Assembly: GCA_009760855.2 (NCBI GenBank) | Contig: WPIO01000029.1 | Span: forward strand, 3,377,501 to 3,441,500 | Origin: Cristatella mucedo | Lineage: Eukaryota; Bryozoa; Phylactolaemata; Cristatellidae | Direction: 5' to 3' | Length of the DNA stretch: 64,000 nt | In this document: positions 21,975-32,463 of the stretch, one piece after another | How positions within the stretch are numbered: position 1 is the first letter of the stretch | Layout: every line of letters starts with the position of its first letter | Program-made: the position numbers and the translations under genes | Notes under the pieces: model-generated | Databases searched by the model: none | Told to the model about the DNA's origin: nothing | Seen by the model: the letters and a program-made list of their open reading frames with translations, nothing else

Positions 21975-23760
21975 AATAAAAATGTTGATGTTGACCATCA
22001 ACATTCTCCTTAACCACTGCCTAATCGGCTCCTTCCTAGCGACCCTTGCGCTGATCTAGCAGATCACTTTTCTAGCTTCCCTGTCACCGAGACATATAAG
22101 ATCAGAGAATCCACCTCAAGGTATGATATTGATTGGACTCTTCAACCGCCATTCCTTACTCTACCTGTATATCCATCTTCAAGCCTGCCACGACTGACTT
22201 CATCTTGAAGTTCATCTCGAAGTTAAACTTCTAGTCTAAGAAGACTACTGGCCCTCTATACCTCATAACTGGTGCTCTCCTTCTGAGATGCCTAGATTTG
22301 TTGCTGCACAGCATAAAAACGATAATGAGTATTTCTTGATCTTCAGGTCTGATCCCTGCAACATTTTAAAGACTATTGGTAAGCCATTTATTAAGCAGTC
22401 GAAAATACAAAAGGATAAATTCAACTATTTCTGTCCAGTCTCCATATTGTTTTCCTATAAAAGACAGTGGAAGGAGTGGCAGATCAGCTAAACTCTACTA
22501 TCAAAAGTTCAAATCACGAAAATATGTTCCCATTTGGTTTTAGAGCTAATAATAATAATAATAATACATCGTCTAGCACTCAAAGAGAACTTCATCTCTT
22601 TCCAGGCAATTTTTACGTGCACTAAAGGAAGCATTATCAAACGGTTAGTATCAATATGTAACTGTAGTTAGTGGCAGCATTCACAGTGTCAGCATGAATA
22701 AGCACATACAGGACAAATCACAAGGACCAGCCAAATGCAGTCAAACAGGTGCGTTTTTAGCTTAATTTGAAATTTTGTCAAGTCGGGGGTGTCGTGATGT
22801 CAGTCGGGAGTTAGTTCCAGGCTTTGGGAGCATTAGCTAATCACCCCAAAGAGTCAGTTTAGCTGTGAGTGTACTCTGACGTTTTCAGGAATACTTACCT
22901 AGCCAGAGTCTCAGCTAACTCTGGCGATCTCTCGACAGCATTTGATAGCATTGATATTTAAGTCCTTCTGAAGCGTTCATCATTGTAGTTTCGTTGCACT
23001 GCCTCTTCTGCCTAGATCGGCGTAGTGTGCGAATTGGGCCACTGGAAGTTAGGGAAGTCCGGTGGGGAAAGTCGTGCTTCCTCCCGCTCTGTGGGTAGTG
23101 AAATATAAACTGGTGGTCCTGGTCGTCGGCAGGCACTCTGTGCTCCGCATGATGGCAATTAAACTTATACCATCTCGCCTGGATCAGTGGCACTGCACTG
23201 TAATGCCTTCAGTCCCATCTAAATTGAAGAGTTCAGATCAAAGTTGTCAATGGGCAAGAGGCCTTTAAAGCATCAACGGTACTATAGAAATCTGTTTCTG
23301 TTGTAAGTGAAACAGTAAGTATTGCTGTAAGTGAAACAAAGGCTTTCATCTTAATGAATATGACACACGGCAGTTATCGCACAGTGATCCTTACCTGCCT
23401 TCCAGCATCTCAAACTCTCTGAGCTCCCTTACAGCATGCACTGCGGAAATTCACACTTGGATGGCACCACACTTTCTCAAATTAAAACAAGCATAAAATT
23501 ATTAATTATTGGTAAACCTAGTGCCAGTCAGACATACAAAAATCTAGCCCTCCAGTTATGCTCAGCCAGCGTATCCCCTATAGTAACTGCCTGCCTTTTG
23601 GCGCTCATGTTCTAAAATGACCTTTCATTAGACAAACACATCTGACTTACAGTCACGACAGCCTTCTTTCAGAAATTCAATTGCAATGATATTACTAATG
23701 ATAAAAGCCGCAGAAAAATACCTGAGGGGTTCGTAGCATGCATAGTATTACGCATTCAAA
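21975..23760 (+). pseudogene. L2-A-like retrotransposon, old and heavily mutated
   Basis: Recognisable in order despite many stops: a LADHFSSFPV..YKIRES segment, IPATF..LLVSHLL, a FGFRAN motif (22,533-22,550), GDLSTAFDSIDI (motif A, about 22,922), a WFRSYL-like stretch, then SNSLSSLTACTAEIHTWMAP (about 23,405-23,465) and a SDLSLD-like region. It is split by a second element at 22,551-22,834. YADD is not legible. Its age is clearly greater than that of the copy at 18,488. Confidence 0.75.
22551..22834 (-). mobile_element. L2-A 3' end inserted into another L2 copy
   Basis: A reversed 284-bp 3' end with an AATAATAATAATAATAAT tail. It is flanked by AGCTAAT at 22,544-22,550 and 22,835-22,841. Removing it rejoins the host codons for FRAN-HP, so the boundaries are certain. 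Confidence 0.88.
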
Positions 23761-23814
23761 AGCAAAAAAAAAGTATCATGCTTATTCTGGCATGCTCCAA
23801 CTACCACGAAGATA

Positions 23815-24240
23815 CTCATAGCCAACAGTTACCAAGACCTCCGGCAAGTAACATGAACTGAATCATACGTAGGTGCGCAAGCAAAGCACACCAGAACAAA
23901 AAAAAGACAAGTTCACACGGGCAAAGGGAAAACTGACCAGGACATCTGTGTCTTAAGCTAAACTTTGAAAGACTCACGGTCATCGCAGGGCATGAGCATA
24001 AACGGTAGCAAGTTCCAGACATTTGGTGCATTTGAGCTAAAGGCTCAAGCAAAGACTTCAGTTTAGTGCCACGGACTACGAGATGACTTGATGCAGAGGA
24101 GCTGGTGGTGCGACAGAACACTGAGGAAGGAAGCAAGGAGTTCGCATAGTCCCAGGGTGGTGCACGTAGAGAACCAGCCTGGGAGCCAGACAAAAGTTTA
24201 TAAAATCGGTTCGATGCTTGATAATTAGCCAGCAAATTTT
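23815..24240 (-). pseudogene. L2/CR1-like C-terminal remnant, separate family
   Basis: The minus strand, with frame changes, gives SSNAPNVWNLLPFMLMPCDD and SFKVLKTQMSW, the pattern that ends L2 and CR1 polyproteins (APxxWNSLP). The 3' sequence differs from both L2-A and L2-B, so it is probably a third family. Confidence 0.5.
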
Positions 24241-24334
24241 AGACTAAAGTGGTATGGTGATGTAGCAGCTAGGCCGTTGACAACAGACCGGAAGAGCTGA
24301 GAAGAGCCTGTTGAGTAAGGAACCCGTATTGACC

Positions 24335-24415
24335 ACTGCAAGCAGTGGTGACAGCCATTATCTGCCGCTATATAAATGATGCTGCTAAAACAGTTAAACT
24401 TGTTTATTATTATAA
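24335..24415 (+). mobile_element. SINE family 2, 3' fragment
   Basis: CTGCAAGCAGTGGTGACAGC followed by GCCGCTATATAAATG and a TAAAACAGTTAA end match the 3' half of 40,089-40,266. Confidence 0.5.
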
Positions 24416-24689
24416 AGGCACGGGCCGTGAGTTCTGGAAAAGTGAAGTGCAGAATCTAGGCACGATGTCACAAAAGCGTTAACTAGCCTAGCTACCATGC
24501 GCTCATCTAAGCAGATTTTGATTTGACTCTACAGGAGTGATGCTAGCTCAGCCAATCTTGATTGTCAGAATTTCCAACTTTCAGCTGACAGTAGATTTTC
24601 CTATAACTATCTAAAACATAACACCAAACACACTCGAGCTTGCTTTTTTCCATAGGGCTGCCACAGCAATGCTGGCATATGTATTGTTG

Positions 24690-25295
24690 ACTTATTAAAG
24701 TTGAAACAAAACTGTGCAACTTACCTTGTTCGTCGTGAACATTGCCACTGTCGTATTACCCTGCATCTCTGTGAGCTTCACTGGCAACCCACCAAGCACC
24801 GAGTAAGCTTCAAGGCTGCTTCCTTTGCAGCAAATGTAAAGTGCCTAGAAAGAAATTGCGTTGTCTGAGGGCACTATATCAAACATATTACTATTATTAT
24901 TATTATTATCATTATTAAGGCACTTTCATTATCTTATTCCAGCCTACCCATCTGAAATACTTCACAAAATTAGGCTTCGCATTGCACCACCGGTAACATT
25001 AACTTAAGCCGTTTACTGCATGTCTAACCAACTTCAGAACTTTGGAGACTGTCTTTCGGCTGGTGCATTCCCCAATCCCACTGCCGACGAAAATTACGAC
25101 ATCCAGTCACTTGACTGATTAAAAATAAGCCAACAACCCACTAGTTCCTCACAGCAGTTGCTAAGTCATCGCGAATCGTCCGTTGTACGCTTACCACTGC
25201 TGAAATTGTGCACGCTATCACTTACCAGTAGACATGCTTCCTTTATAGCATACGCCAAGTGCCTAGAAAGAAACTTAGTTCTGTTTGGATGGTGT
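24690..25295 (+). pseudogene. L2-A C-terminal remnant split by a tiny insertion
   Basis: The first part reads NCATYLVRREHCHCRITLHL and LHWQPTKHRVSFKA, the second YPSEILHK and SNQLQNFGDCLSAGA. Both align in order to the L2-A C-terminus of 18,770-19,150. A terminal tail AAGTGCCTAGAAAGAAACTT ends it. A 100-bp insert at 24,817-24,916 separates the parts. Confidence 0.75.
24817..24916 (+). mobile_element. 100-bp L2-A 3' end insertion
   Basis: It contains only TGCTTCCTTTGCAGCAAATG, the GTGCCTAGAAAGAAATTG tail and an ATTATTATT run. It is flanked by AAGGC at 24,812-24,816 and 24,917-24,921. This is an extreme 5' truncation. Confidence 0.75.
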
Positions 25296-26590
25296 CCAAA
25301 ATTTTAGTCTCAATATCGCTATTACTAGCAGTACTAGTTGATACTACTGAGAGTGCGGTACGGGCGATAATACATGAGCATACAGAGACCGCGTCATTGG
25401 CTGCAGTTAGACGCAGCGCTTCGACGCCAGGCGACATGAAGCGCTGAGGCCCGCCGCGGTGGCTGCCGCCGCCAGGGCATAAGCACTTCGCTGGCAACGG
25501 GCACTCACGCTCGCCTCACTTACTCACTCACTCACGCTCTTACTCACGCTCTTTGGGTTGTCTTTGGCGGTTGCTGCGCAAGTCACGGCTCCGCCGCTTT
25601 GCGTCGAAGCAGAAAGCCCGAGCAACTCGCGCGCGAGTCCTGAACGCGACTATAGCTACAAGTGCCGCCGCGCGCACACAGTGGGCTACCGATGACGCCG
25701 ACGCTGCTCGGCCGCTCTTTCGCTGGGCTTCGTAACGCCGATCTTCCTCCGCGGGCTGCCGCAGCCGCCGCCTGCCCGCGATCTAGCCGAAGCGCTGGAC
25801 GCCAGTATACCGATTCTACTTGCATCTACCGCCAGCCGCCGCCACTCCGCCGTGAGAATTTCTCTGCGAGTTCGCCAATCTCGGAAGCCTCTTGCGGGGC
25901 GCGCGAAATTCCCGTCGAGGCCGAAATCTCTGCGCTTCGCGCCCGGTTGTAGCGAGGTGCGCACGACCGGACCCAACGTCCGTCCGTGCGGATGAATTTT
26001 CCCGAGTGGCCAACGGACGGATTCCGATATGATGGACGGCCGTTCGTGTTATAGTAGCTTACTGAGCGGCCACCAAGACACTCGAGCGTTGCACGTTTCG
26101 GCGGTAAATCGAGCTAGCGTCGAACTACCGACCGCCCGCCGCGGCGTTCGGTCGGTCGGGGAGACGATAAGAACCGCCGGAGCCGCGACGGCGCCCTAGC
26201 GCCGGCGGACCGTCGGGACCTCAGAAGATCCGGTACTCCCGTTGCGCTGGATCGTTTTTCGAAAAACCGCGTACGGCAAAGCAATCATTACAAAGCACGA
26301 TGGGCATTGGGCTGCGTTTCGTAACCAGTAGCCAGTTTATGGTAGCCACCTCTTCCCCCCCCCCCCACCGGGCTATCGCCGGACCCCGTGCCCGCCAGCC
26401 CGGCTAGCGGGCTCTTTGAGCAGGCTCTTTGAACGCCCGGCTCTGAAGGTTCCTGAAGGTTCCGGCCCAGAGCGGTTCGGTTACCGCCCTGCCAGCCTGC
26501 AAGCAAGCGTCGGTGTGCTCGTGTGGACTGGTGGCAGCCCGCTATGGCCTGACCTCGCCATCGTCGACGACGGCGAAGTCGGACCACGGT
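25296..26590. other. CpG-rich segment with no supported gene
   Basis: From about 25,440 CG dinucleotides are very frequent. A CTCACTCACGCTCTTACTCA repeat (25,505-25,550) and a poly-C run (26,356-26,367) are present. Short frames in all directions lack motifs. It could be an unmethylated island or a diverged CG-rich part of the adjacent satellite. Confidence 0.45.
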
Positions 26591-27540
26591 TCGACGAATT
26601 AACGTCACCCACTCTCCAATTAAGCTTAAGTCGATCAGAACTCGGCGGCGGCGTGGAGCTCCAATTTCGAGCGAATGTTTTACCACGCCGTCGTTATAAT
26701 GTGTCCACAAAATGTTCGCGTTATTGCGCTCACTTGCTCTCGTGCAAACGATCCGCTAAGACTCGCGTCTGTACCGCAATCCGCCGCCGCGAGATCCGCC
26801 TCAAATCCACCAGAAATCGGCGGCTTCGCGAAGCTCCAACTTTAGGACTGTTCGGAACGCTTCTCCATATTTCAAGCGTACATCCAAAATTCGCGCCAAT
26901 TCAAGAAGGCTTTCTCACACAGCCCACTTGCAAATTAATGTGGCGTCCGGGGCCGATTCAGCAATCCACCTCATTCCACCCCAAAGCGAAATAATTCCTT
27001 TGCGATGAGCTCTTTTTATGGCACATAGCAGTGTACTGTGCGAAAAGTGTGCTCGTCAAATATTTCTTGACTTTGCAAGGGCTTTCTTGTGCAATGCGCA
27101 GAAATCGATTGCAATGGCCCCATGAAATACCGCAATCCACTTTAATCGGCCACATGATGCCCCGAAAAAAGGTAGACTCCGATTTTTATTGCATATCAAG
27201 GCGTGCTGTGCCAAGTCGGCAACCATGTAAATTAAAGCCTTTGTGCACGCGCGATCAATGCCAATGCACTGCAATCGCCTAAAATTGCCTGGGCAAATAC
27301 CAATATCCACTCTAATACACTGCAAATCATACTGAAATCGTCAACGAAAAGCTACAATTTACACTGCTTATAACGTGAGACTCGTTTTAAAGGGCCCTAC
27401 AAAATTTCGCACCTTTTCACGTGCCTGTTCTCAGGAAATGCATTACAATCGACAGCAACTGCCTGATCCAAACCGCCATCCACCACAAAACGACAAGAAA
27501 TCGCACAATAGAGTGGCTACAGAGTAGCTTTGTAGCTTGT
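26590..27540 (-). repeat. 170-bp satellite, array A (minus orientation)
   Basis: The core, read on the minus strand, is like GCCATTGCCGTCGATTGC followed by GTGCATTG. It recurs at about 27,437, 27,262, 27,092 and 26,934 (spacings 175, 170, 158 bp). Further GC-richer units are seen as GAGCTCCAATTT- and AGCTCCAACTTT-like blocks at 26,660 and 26,845. The same family is at 62,590-64,000 on the other strand. Confidence 0.8.
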
Positions 27541-27739
27541 AAATTTTGAAACTCGACCAGTCCTTCACGAATCAACTGGAAATTTGAAATATGAGTTTTC
27601 GTCTTAGCGTAGACATCTTCCTGGTTGTTTATTTCTGATTTCGGTGGGATAAGTGTTGCTATACATGTCCTTGATTGCAGAAAATATAAAGCTCCAGAAC
27701 ATTCGATGGCATGTATAGCAACACTGCACGTTGCACCAG

Positions 27740-27900
27740 CTGTAAGCACCTGATTGCACAGGCCGGTAGACCAGCAAGCAGTGAGTAACAGAAGTTCAGA
27801 CTGGATGTCACTAATGCATGGACCAAATTAGATGTGGTATCCCTGGCTAAACAAGCCCAAGTTTTAGCAATGTGAAGTAGCTGAAAGTAGGCAGACGTGA
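27740..27900 (-). mobile_element. L2-A internal fragment
   Basis: It matches 19,112-19,262 with few changes (for example ATGCATGGACCAAATTAGAT and TAGCTGAAAGTAGGCAGAC). It is truncated on both sides. Confidence 0.8.
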
Positions 27901-28173
27901 CTGCCGAGACTTGACTTTGGAACTTTCATTGGTAACTTGTTCAACCAATTAGTCAAACGAAGCCACTTTCGGTCGGTTGCTGACCCCCTAGTCCTCGGGC
28001 TCCCTGGCACACTCTCTCGGCTATCACAATGCTCGCTCGCCCCCACTAGCCTTGCCTAAGGCATCTTCCTCAGTTTGCCTAGACGTCAGGCAGCCTCAGT
28101 TCGTGCATTCTGGCTGCTCGGCCGACGATTATAGGAACAGTTACCTATAGACCACGCCCCTCGCTGTCATATT

Positions 28174-28869
28174 AGCTGTCTCCCACAGTGGCTTGTAAAA
28201 AATTTAACTAGCTCTTTAGTTCAGTCTCGGCTTGATTATTGTAACTCCCTTTTGGCTGGGCTGCCAAAGAAAGCTATTATGCCATTACAGCGGACTATGA
28301 ATATGGCTGCAAGGCTGGTCTTCAAGTCCCAGCGATTTGAGCACGTGTCACCTCTGCTGAAAGAGCTAGGATGGTTGCCGGTTGAGCAAAGGATACAGAG
28401 CAAAGTTCTTACGCTGACCCACAAGGCCTGCCACGGCTTGGCTCCTTCATACCTAGCTGAGCTGCTGCATCAGTTTCAGCCTGTTTGCACCCTCCGGTCC
28501 TGTGTGGACAATAAATTAGCTGTCCCATTCCTCCACTTAAAGACAGTTGGTGACAGAAGCTTTAGCTCTGCAGGTCCTAGACTGTGGAACTCGCTTCCAC
28601 AATTCTTACGCAACGATATCTACTCTCCAACTGCCGACTATGGCACATCTTTTTCAGCGGTCCTGAACTGCTACTTTTATGCTACTCACTACCTCAACTG
28701 CTCTCCTGACTCTGCTATGCTTCCCACTTTCTCTTTGTTGCGTGAGACGAAGTCTGTTGGCTACCGAATGCATACCGAAAGGCGTTTAGGCTGTGAGTGC
28801 GCTATAGAAAACTCTCCTGCGTAACACCCACATGGTCTTTATGACTTTGCGGAGTTACAGACGGAGATA
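28174..28869 (+). mobile_element. L2-B, recent 5'-truncated insertion
   Basis: A 696-bp insert flanked by CATATT at 28,168-28,173 and 28,870-28,875. Duplication copy 1 has the single uninterrupted CATATT at this point, which is a true empty site. One clean frame runs from the left edge to the stop at 28,824: SLVQSRLDYCNSLLAGLP, RTMNMAARLVFKSQRFEHVS, LGWLPVEQRIQSKVLTL, YLAELLHQFQP, GDRSFSSAGPRLWNSLPQFL and a Cys-containing end RRLGCECAIENSPA. These are the last 215 or so residues of an L2 polyprotein. The catalytic domain is absent, so this copy is dead on arrival despite its clean frame. Confidence 0.93.
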
Positions 28870-28872
28870 CAT

Positions 28873-28960
28873 ATTGTCACTCGTCTGTAATGTCAATGTA
28901 AAGTGCCTAGATAGAGATTGAGTTCTCTGATGGCACTATATCAAATGTATTATTATCTTT
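28873..28960 (+). mobile_element. L2-A type tail fragment
   Basis: Partner of the tail at 150-250 in copy 1, with no visible difference in the shared part. Confidence 0.6.
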
Positions 28961-29188
28961 GCACACTCACCAGCCGGACTTGCATAGCACGAGCCCTCCC
29001 CGACCACCCGAGCAGAGCGTGGGCAATCGAGCCAGAGCATTGAGCAGTAAATGCCAGGAGCATGGACATACTAAAGGTGAACCACCGGGGCCACCGTCAA
29101 GCTCTCAGGTACATTGAGCTACCCCCCCCCCCCTGTACGATTAGAGGCTAGTACGGCCAAGGTCGGTCGTGGTCTGGTATCCTGCTAT

Positions 29189-29350
29189 GCTGGTTTGGTC
29201 CAGCGGTTAAGGTGCTCGCCCCCCCCCCCCCGACCAAGGTCTGGCTGAGGTCGTGGGCTCGAGCACCGAGGCATATGAGAAGCGCCTGAATAGAGATTAA
29301 GTTCACTTAGGGCACTGTACAAATGAATTATATTTTATTTTATTTTTTTA
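29189..29350 (+). mobile_element. SINE family 1 (duplicated copy)
   Basis: Duplicate of the SINE at 473 carried by the segmental duplication. The internal poly-C run is longer here, the main visible difference. Confidence 0.85.
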
Positions 29351-29534
29351 TCGTGGGCACAGCGAGTTCCCTATATGAGCAGCCTTGCTTGGGTGGGGCA
29401 GGCAAGTCAAGCAGCAACTACGGCTGCTGGGTGATCACAGAGCACGAACCGCCGGTAAGCTGAACACAATTATAATGGCCAAAGCAAAACTGGACGTCAC
29501 CGAAAAGCAGCCGATCTCGGCGGCAAGTCAGAAT

Positions 29535-32006
29535 TTATTCTTCGACCTGCTTCTCCGTCATGAGCCCACTAATAAAAGCCAAGCCGTGAGAGCGAGAGTG
29601 ACGCCGGAGAGAAGCCTCCGTGTCGAATCTAAGGAAGCAGACGCTGCAACGTCTGTCTGGATCGGCTACAGCATCAGCTGCAGCAGGAGCAATGGTGGCA
29701 GCAGGAGCAGCAGGAGCAGAATCAGCTGCAGCAGGAGGATCAGCACAAATAGCAGCATCAGCACAAATAGCAGCATCAGCAGTAATAGCAGCATCAGCAG
29801 TAATAGCAGCATCACGAGTAATAGCAGCATCACGAGTAATAGCAGCATCACGAGTAATAGCAGCATCACGAGTAATAGCAGCATCACGAGTAATAGCAGC
29901 ATCACGAGTAATAGCAGCATCACGAGTAATAGCAGCATCACGAGTAATAGCAGCATCACGAGTAATAGCAGCATCACGAGTAATAGCAGCATCACGAGTA
30001 ATAGCAGCATCACGAGTAATAGCAGCATCACGAGTAATAGCAGCATCACGAGTAATAGCAGCATCACGAGTAATAGCAGCATCACGAGTAATAGCAGCAT
30101 CACGAGTAATAGCAGCATCACGAGTAATAGCAGCATCACGAGTAATAGCAGCATCACGAGTAATAGCAGCATCACGAGTAATAGCAGCATCACGAGTAAT
30201 AGCAGCATCACGAGTAATAGCAGCATCACGAGTAATAGCAGCACCACGAGTAATAGCAGCACCACGAGTAATAGCAGCACCACGAGTAATAGCAGCACCA
30301 CGAGTAATAGCAGCACCACGAGTAATAGCAGCACCACGAGTAATAGCAGCACCACGAGTAATAGCAGCACCACGAGTAATAGCAGCACCACGAGTAATAG
30401 CAGCACCACGAGTAATAGCAGCACCACGAGTAATAGCAGCACCACGAGTAATAGCAGCACCACGAGTAATAGCAGCACCACGAGTAATAGCAGCACCACG
30501 AGTAATAGCAGCACCACGAGTACTAGCAGCACCACGAGTACTAGCAGCACCACGAGTACTAGCAGCACCACGAGTACTAGCAGCACCACGAGTACTAGCA
30601 GCACCACGAGTACTAGCAGCACCACGAGTACTAGCAGCACCACGAGTACTAGCAGCACCACGAGTACTAGCAGCACCACGAGTACTAGCAGCACCACGAG
30701 TACTAGCAGCACCACGAGTACTAGCAGCACCACGAGTACTAGCAGCACCACGAGTACTAGCAGCACCACGAGTACTAGCAGCACCACGAGTACTAGCAGC
30801 ACCACGAGTACTAGCAGCACCACGAGTACTAGCAGCACCACGAGTACTAGCAGCACCACGAGTACTAGCAGCACCACGAGTACTAGCAGCACCACGAGTA
30901 CTAGCAGCACCACGAGTACTAGCAGCACCACGAGTACTAGCAGCACCACGAGTACTAGCAGCACCACGAGTACTAGCAGCACCACGAGTACTAGCAGCAC
31001 CACGAGTACTAGCAGCACCACGAGTACTAGCAGCACCACGAGTACTAGCAGCACCACGAGTACTAGCAGCACCACGAGTACTAGCAGCACCACGAGTAAT
31101 AGCAGCACCACGAGTAATAGCAGCACACCACGAGTAATAGCAGCACCACGAGTAATAGCAGCACCACGAGTAATAGCAGCACCACGAGTAATAGCAGCAC
31201 CACGAGTAATAGCAGCACCACGAGTAATAGCAGCACCACGAGTAATAGCAGCACCACGAGTAATAGCAGCACCACGAGTAATAGCAGCACCACGAGTAAT
31301 AGCAGCACCACGAGTAATAGCAGCACCACGAGTAATAGCAGCACCACGAGTAATAGCAGCACCACGAGTAATAGCAGCACCACGAGTAATAGCAGCACCA
31401 CGAGTAATAGCAGCACCACGAGTAATAGTAATAGCAGCACCACGAGTAATAGCAGCACCACGAGTAATAGCAGCACCACGAGTAATAGCAGCACCACGAG
31501 TAATAGCAGCACCACGAGTAATAGCAGCACCACCACGAGTAATAGCAGCACCACGAGTAATAGCAGCACCACGAGTAATAGCAGCACCACGAGTAATAGC
31601 AGCACCACGAGTAATAGCAGCACCACGAGTAATAGCAGCACCACGAGTAATAGCAGCATTATAAATAGCAGCAGAATTAGCAGAAGCAATAGCTGCAGCA
31701 GGGGCCATTCCATCGAGGTTCTTGCCATCGCCAATCCCTCGGAGATTCTATTGGCTCTGCTTCCTCACTGCTGCTGGCGAGTGCAGAGCCCGACTGGACG
31801 GGTGTGCTGCTGTCAATGCCTGCAGACGGAGGCAGGATGATGCAGCCTTGGACTGAAATGGGTATCGGTACGAAGTACAGCTCCTGATGAAGATCGTCGG
31901 TAGACAACATAGCAGATGCTGCAACACGAACTGCAGCATCGGCAGCAGCAGCAATCCAGCTGCCTTGCCCTTTTGAAGGCTGCCTTCTTTTGCTTTGGGG
32001 TAAAGC
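29535..32006 (-). pseudogene. Zinc-finger gene copy 2, exon 2, frameshifted
   Basis: The acceptor TTTCTTTAG (32,008-32,007), the LSTDDLHQ stretch and VQGCIILPPSAGIDS are conserved. A net 2-bp loss between the Glu-Glu-Ala codons and the Met-Ala-Pro codons (about 31,709-31,765) throws the frame into a stop at 31,677. Only 109 exon-2 codons are read, without the repeat or the last finger. More frame changes lie inside the repeat, at 31,128, 31,428 and 31,530. The 3' end with the CSVC finger and stop (29,535) is essentially identical to copy 1. A truncated protein of about 369 residues is the most this copy could make from exon 1 plus exon 2. Confidence 0.75.
29745..31665. repeat. Expanded minisatellite, 18-bp unit
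   Basis: About 105 units. Variants come in clean blocks from left to right: AGCAGCATCACGAGTAAT (about 29,815-30,239), AGCAGCACCACGAGTAAT (30,240-30,515), AGCAGCACCACGAGTACT (30,520-31,085), then AGCAGCACCACGAGTAAT again to 31,660. Three length errors occur in the last block. Read in the ancestral frame the unit would encode AAITRG. Confidence 0.96.
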
Positions 32007-32463
32007 CTAAAGAAAAGACGTGCACCGATAAATTCTACGACCGTGCCTGCCCCACTACCAAGCTGTCGCGACGTAACAATTAAACTAGGCCTTAAGCAAA
32101 CGTAGTTGGAATGGCGGGCATGCCTGGCAGCTAGCATGCCTGGCCGTGAGCTGTGGCATGTAATGCCCGAGTAGAGCAGTCGTGAAGCAATCGGCAGGAA
32201 ACGGGGCGTTTGCAGCACTCACGTCCAGAAGCAAGGATCCAGAATAAAATGAAAGATGAGAGCAGCCAGACAGAGTGTGTTCGCAACAGCGACCGGGAAC
32301 TCTGCTCCCCTCCCCTCCCGCCTGGTTTTTTCGGAAAAGTAAATGCATCCTCAGCTGCCGACTGCAATGCGGCTGAACCGAGGAACCTGAGTGGGCGCAA
32401 TGTCGCGATGAGCCACAGCCGGCCTGGCGACGCCACGACGGAGCCTCGCGATCGGTAGCTCAC
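32007..32463 (-). other. Predicted intron of gene copy 2
   Basis: Donor GTGAGC at 32,463 and acceptor TTTCTTTAG at 32,007, as in copy 1 but only about 456 bp long. The join at 32,160 is where homology to copy 1 jumps from about 2,170 to 3,638. Confidence 0.5.

Noticed and set aside
26040-26290. rDNA spacer
   Set aside because: The CG-rich wording is suggestive, but no conserved 18S, 5.8S or 28S sequence is adjacent.
29385-31664. Plus-strand 759-codon Ser/Thr frame and the minus-strand Leu/Val-rich frames over the 18-bp array
   Set aside because: Products of repeat periodicity. They change register at the length errors of the array and have no domain outside it.
29745-31665. CRISPR-like array
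   Set aside because: Units are contiguous with no unique spacers, and the setting is eukaryotic.
31908-31910. ATG in copy 2 as the start of a separate gene (ATT in copy 1 at the same place)
   Set aside because: The frame is open upstream to the splice acceptor in both copies, so an internal Met is the simpler reading. It would matter only if exon 2 is a gene of its own.
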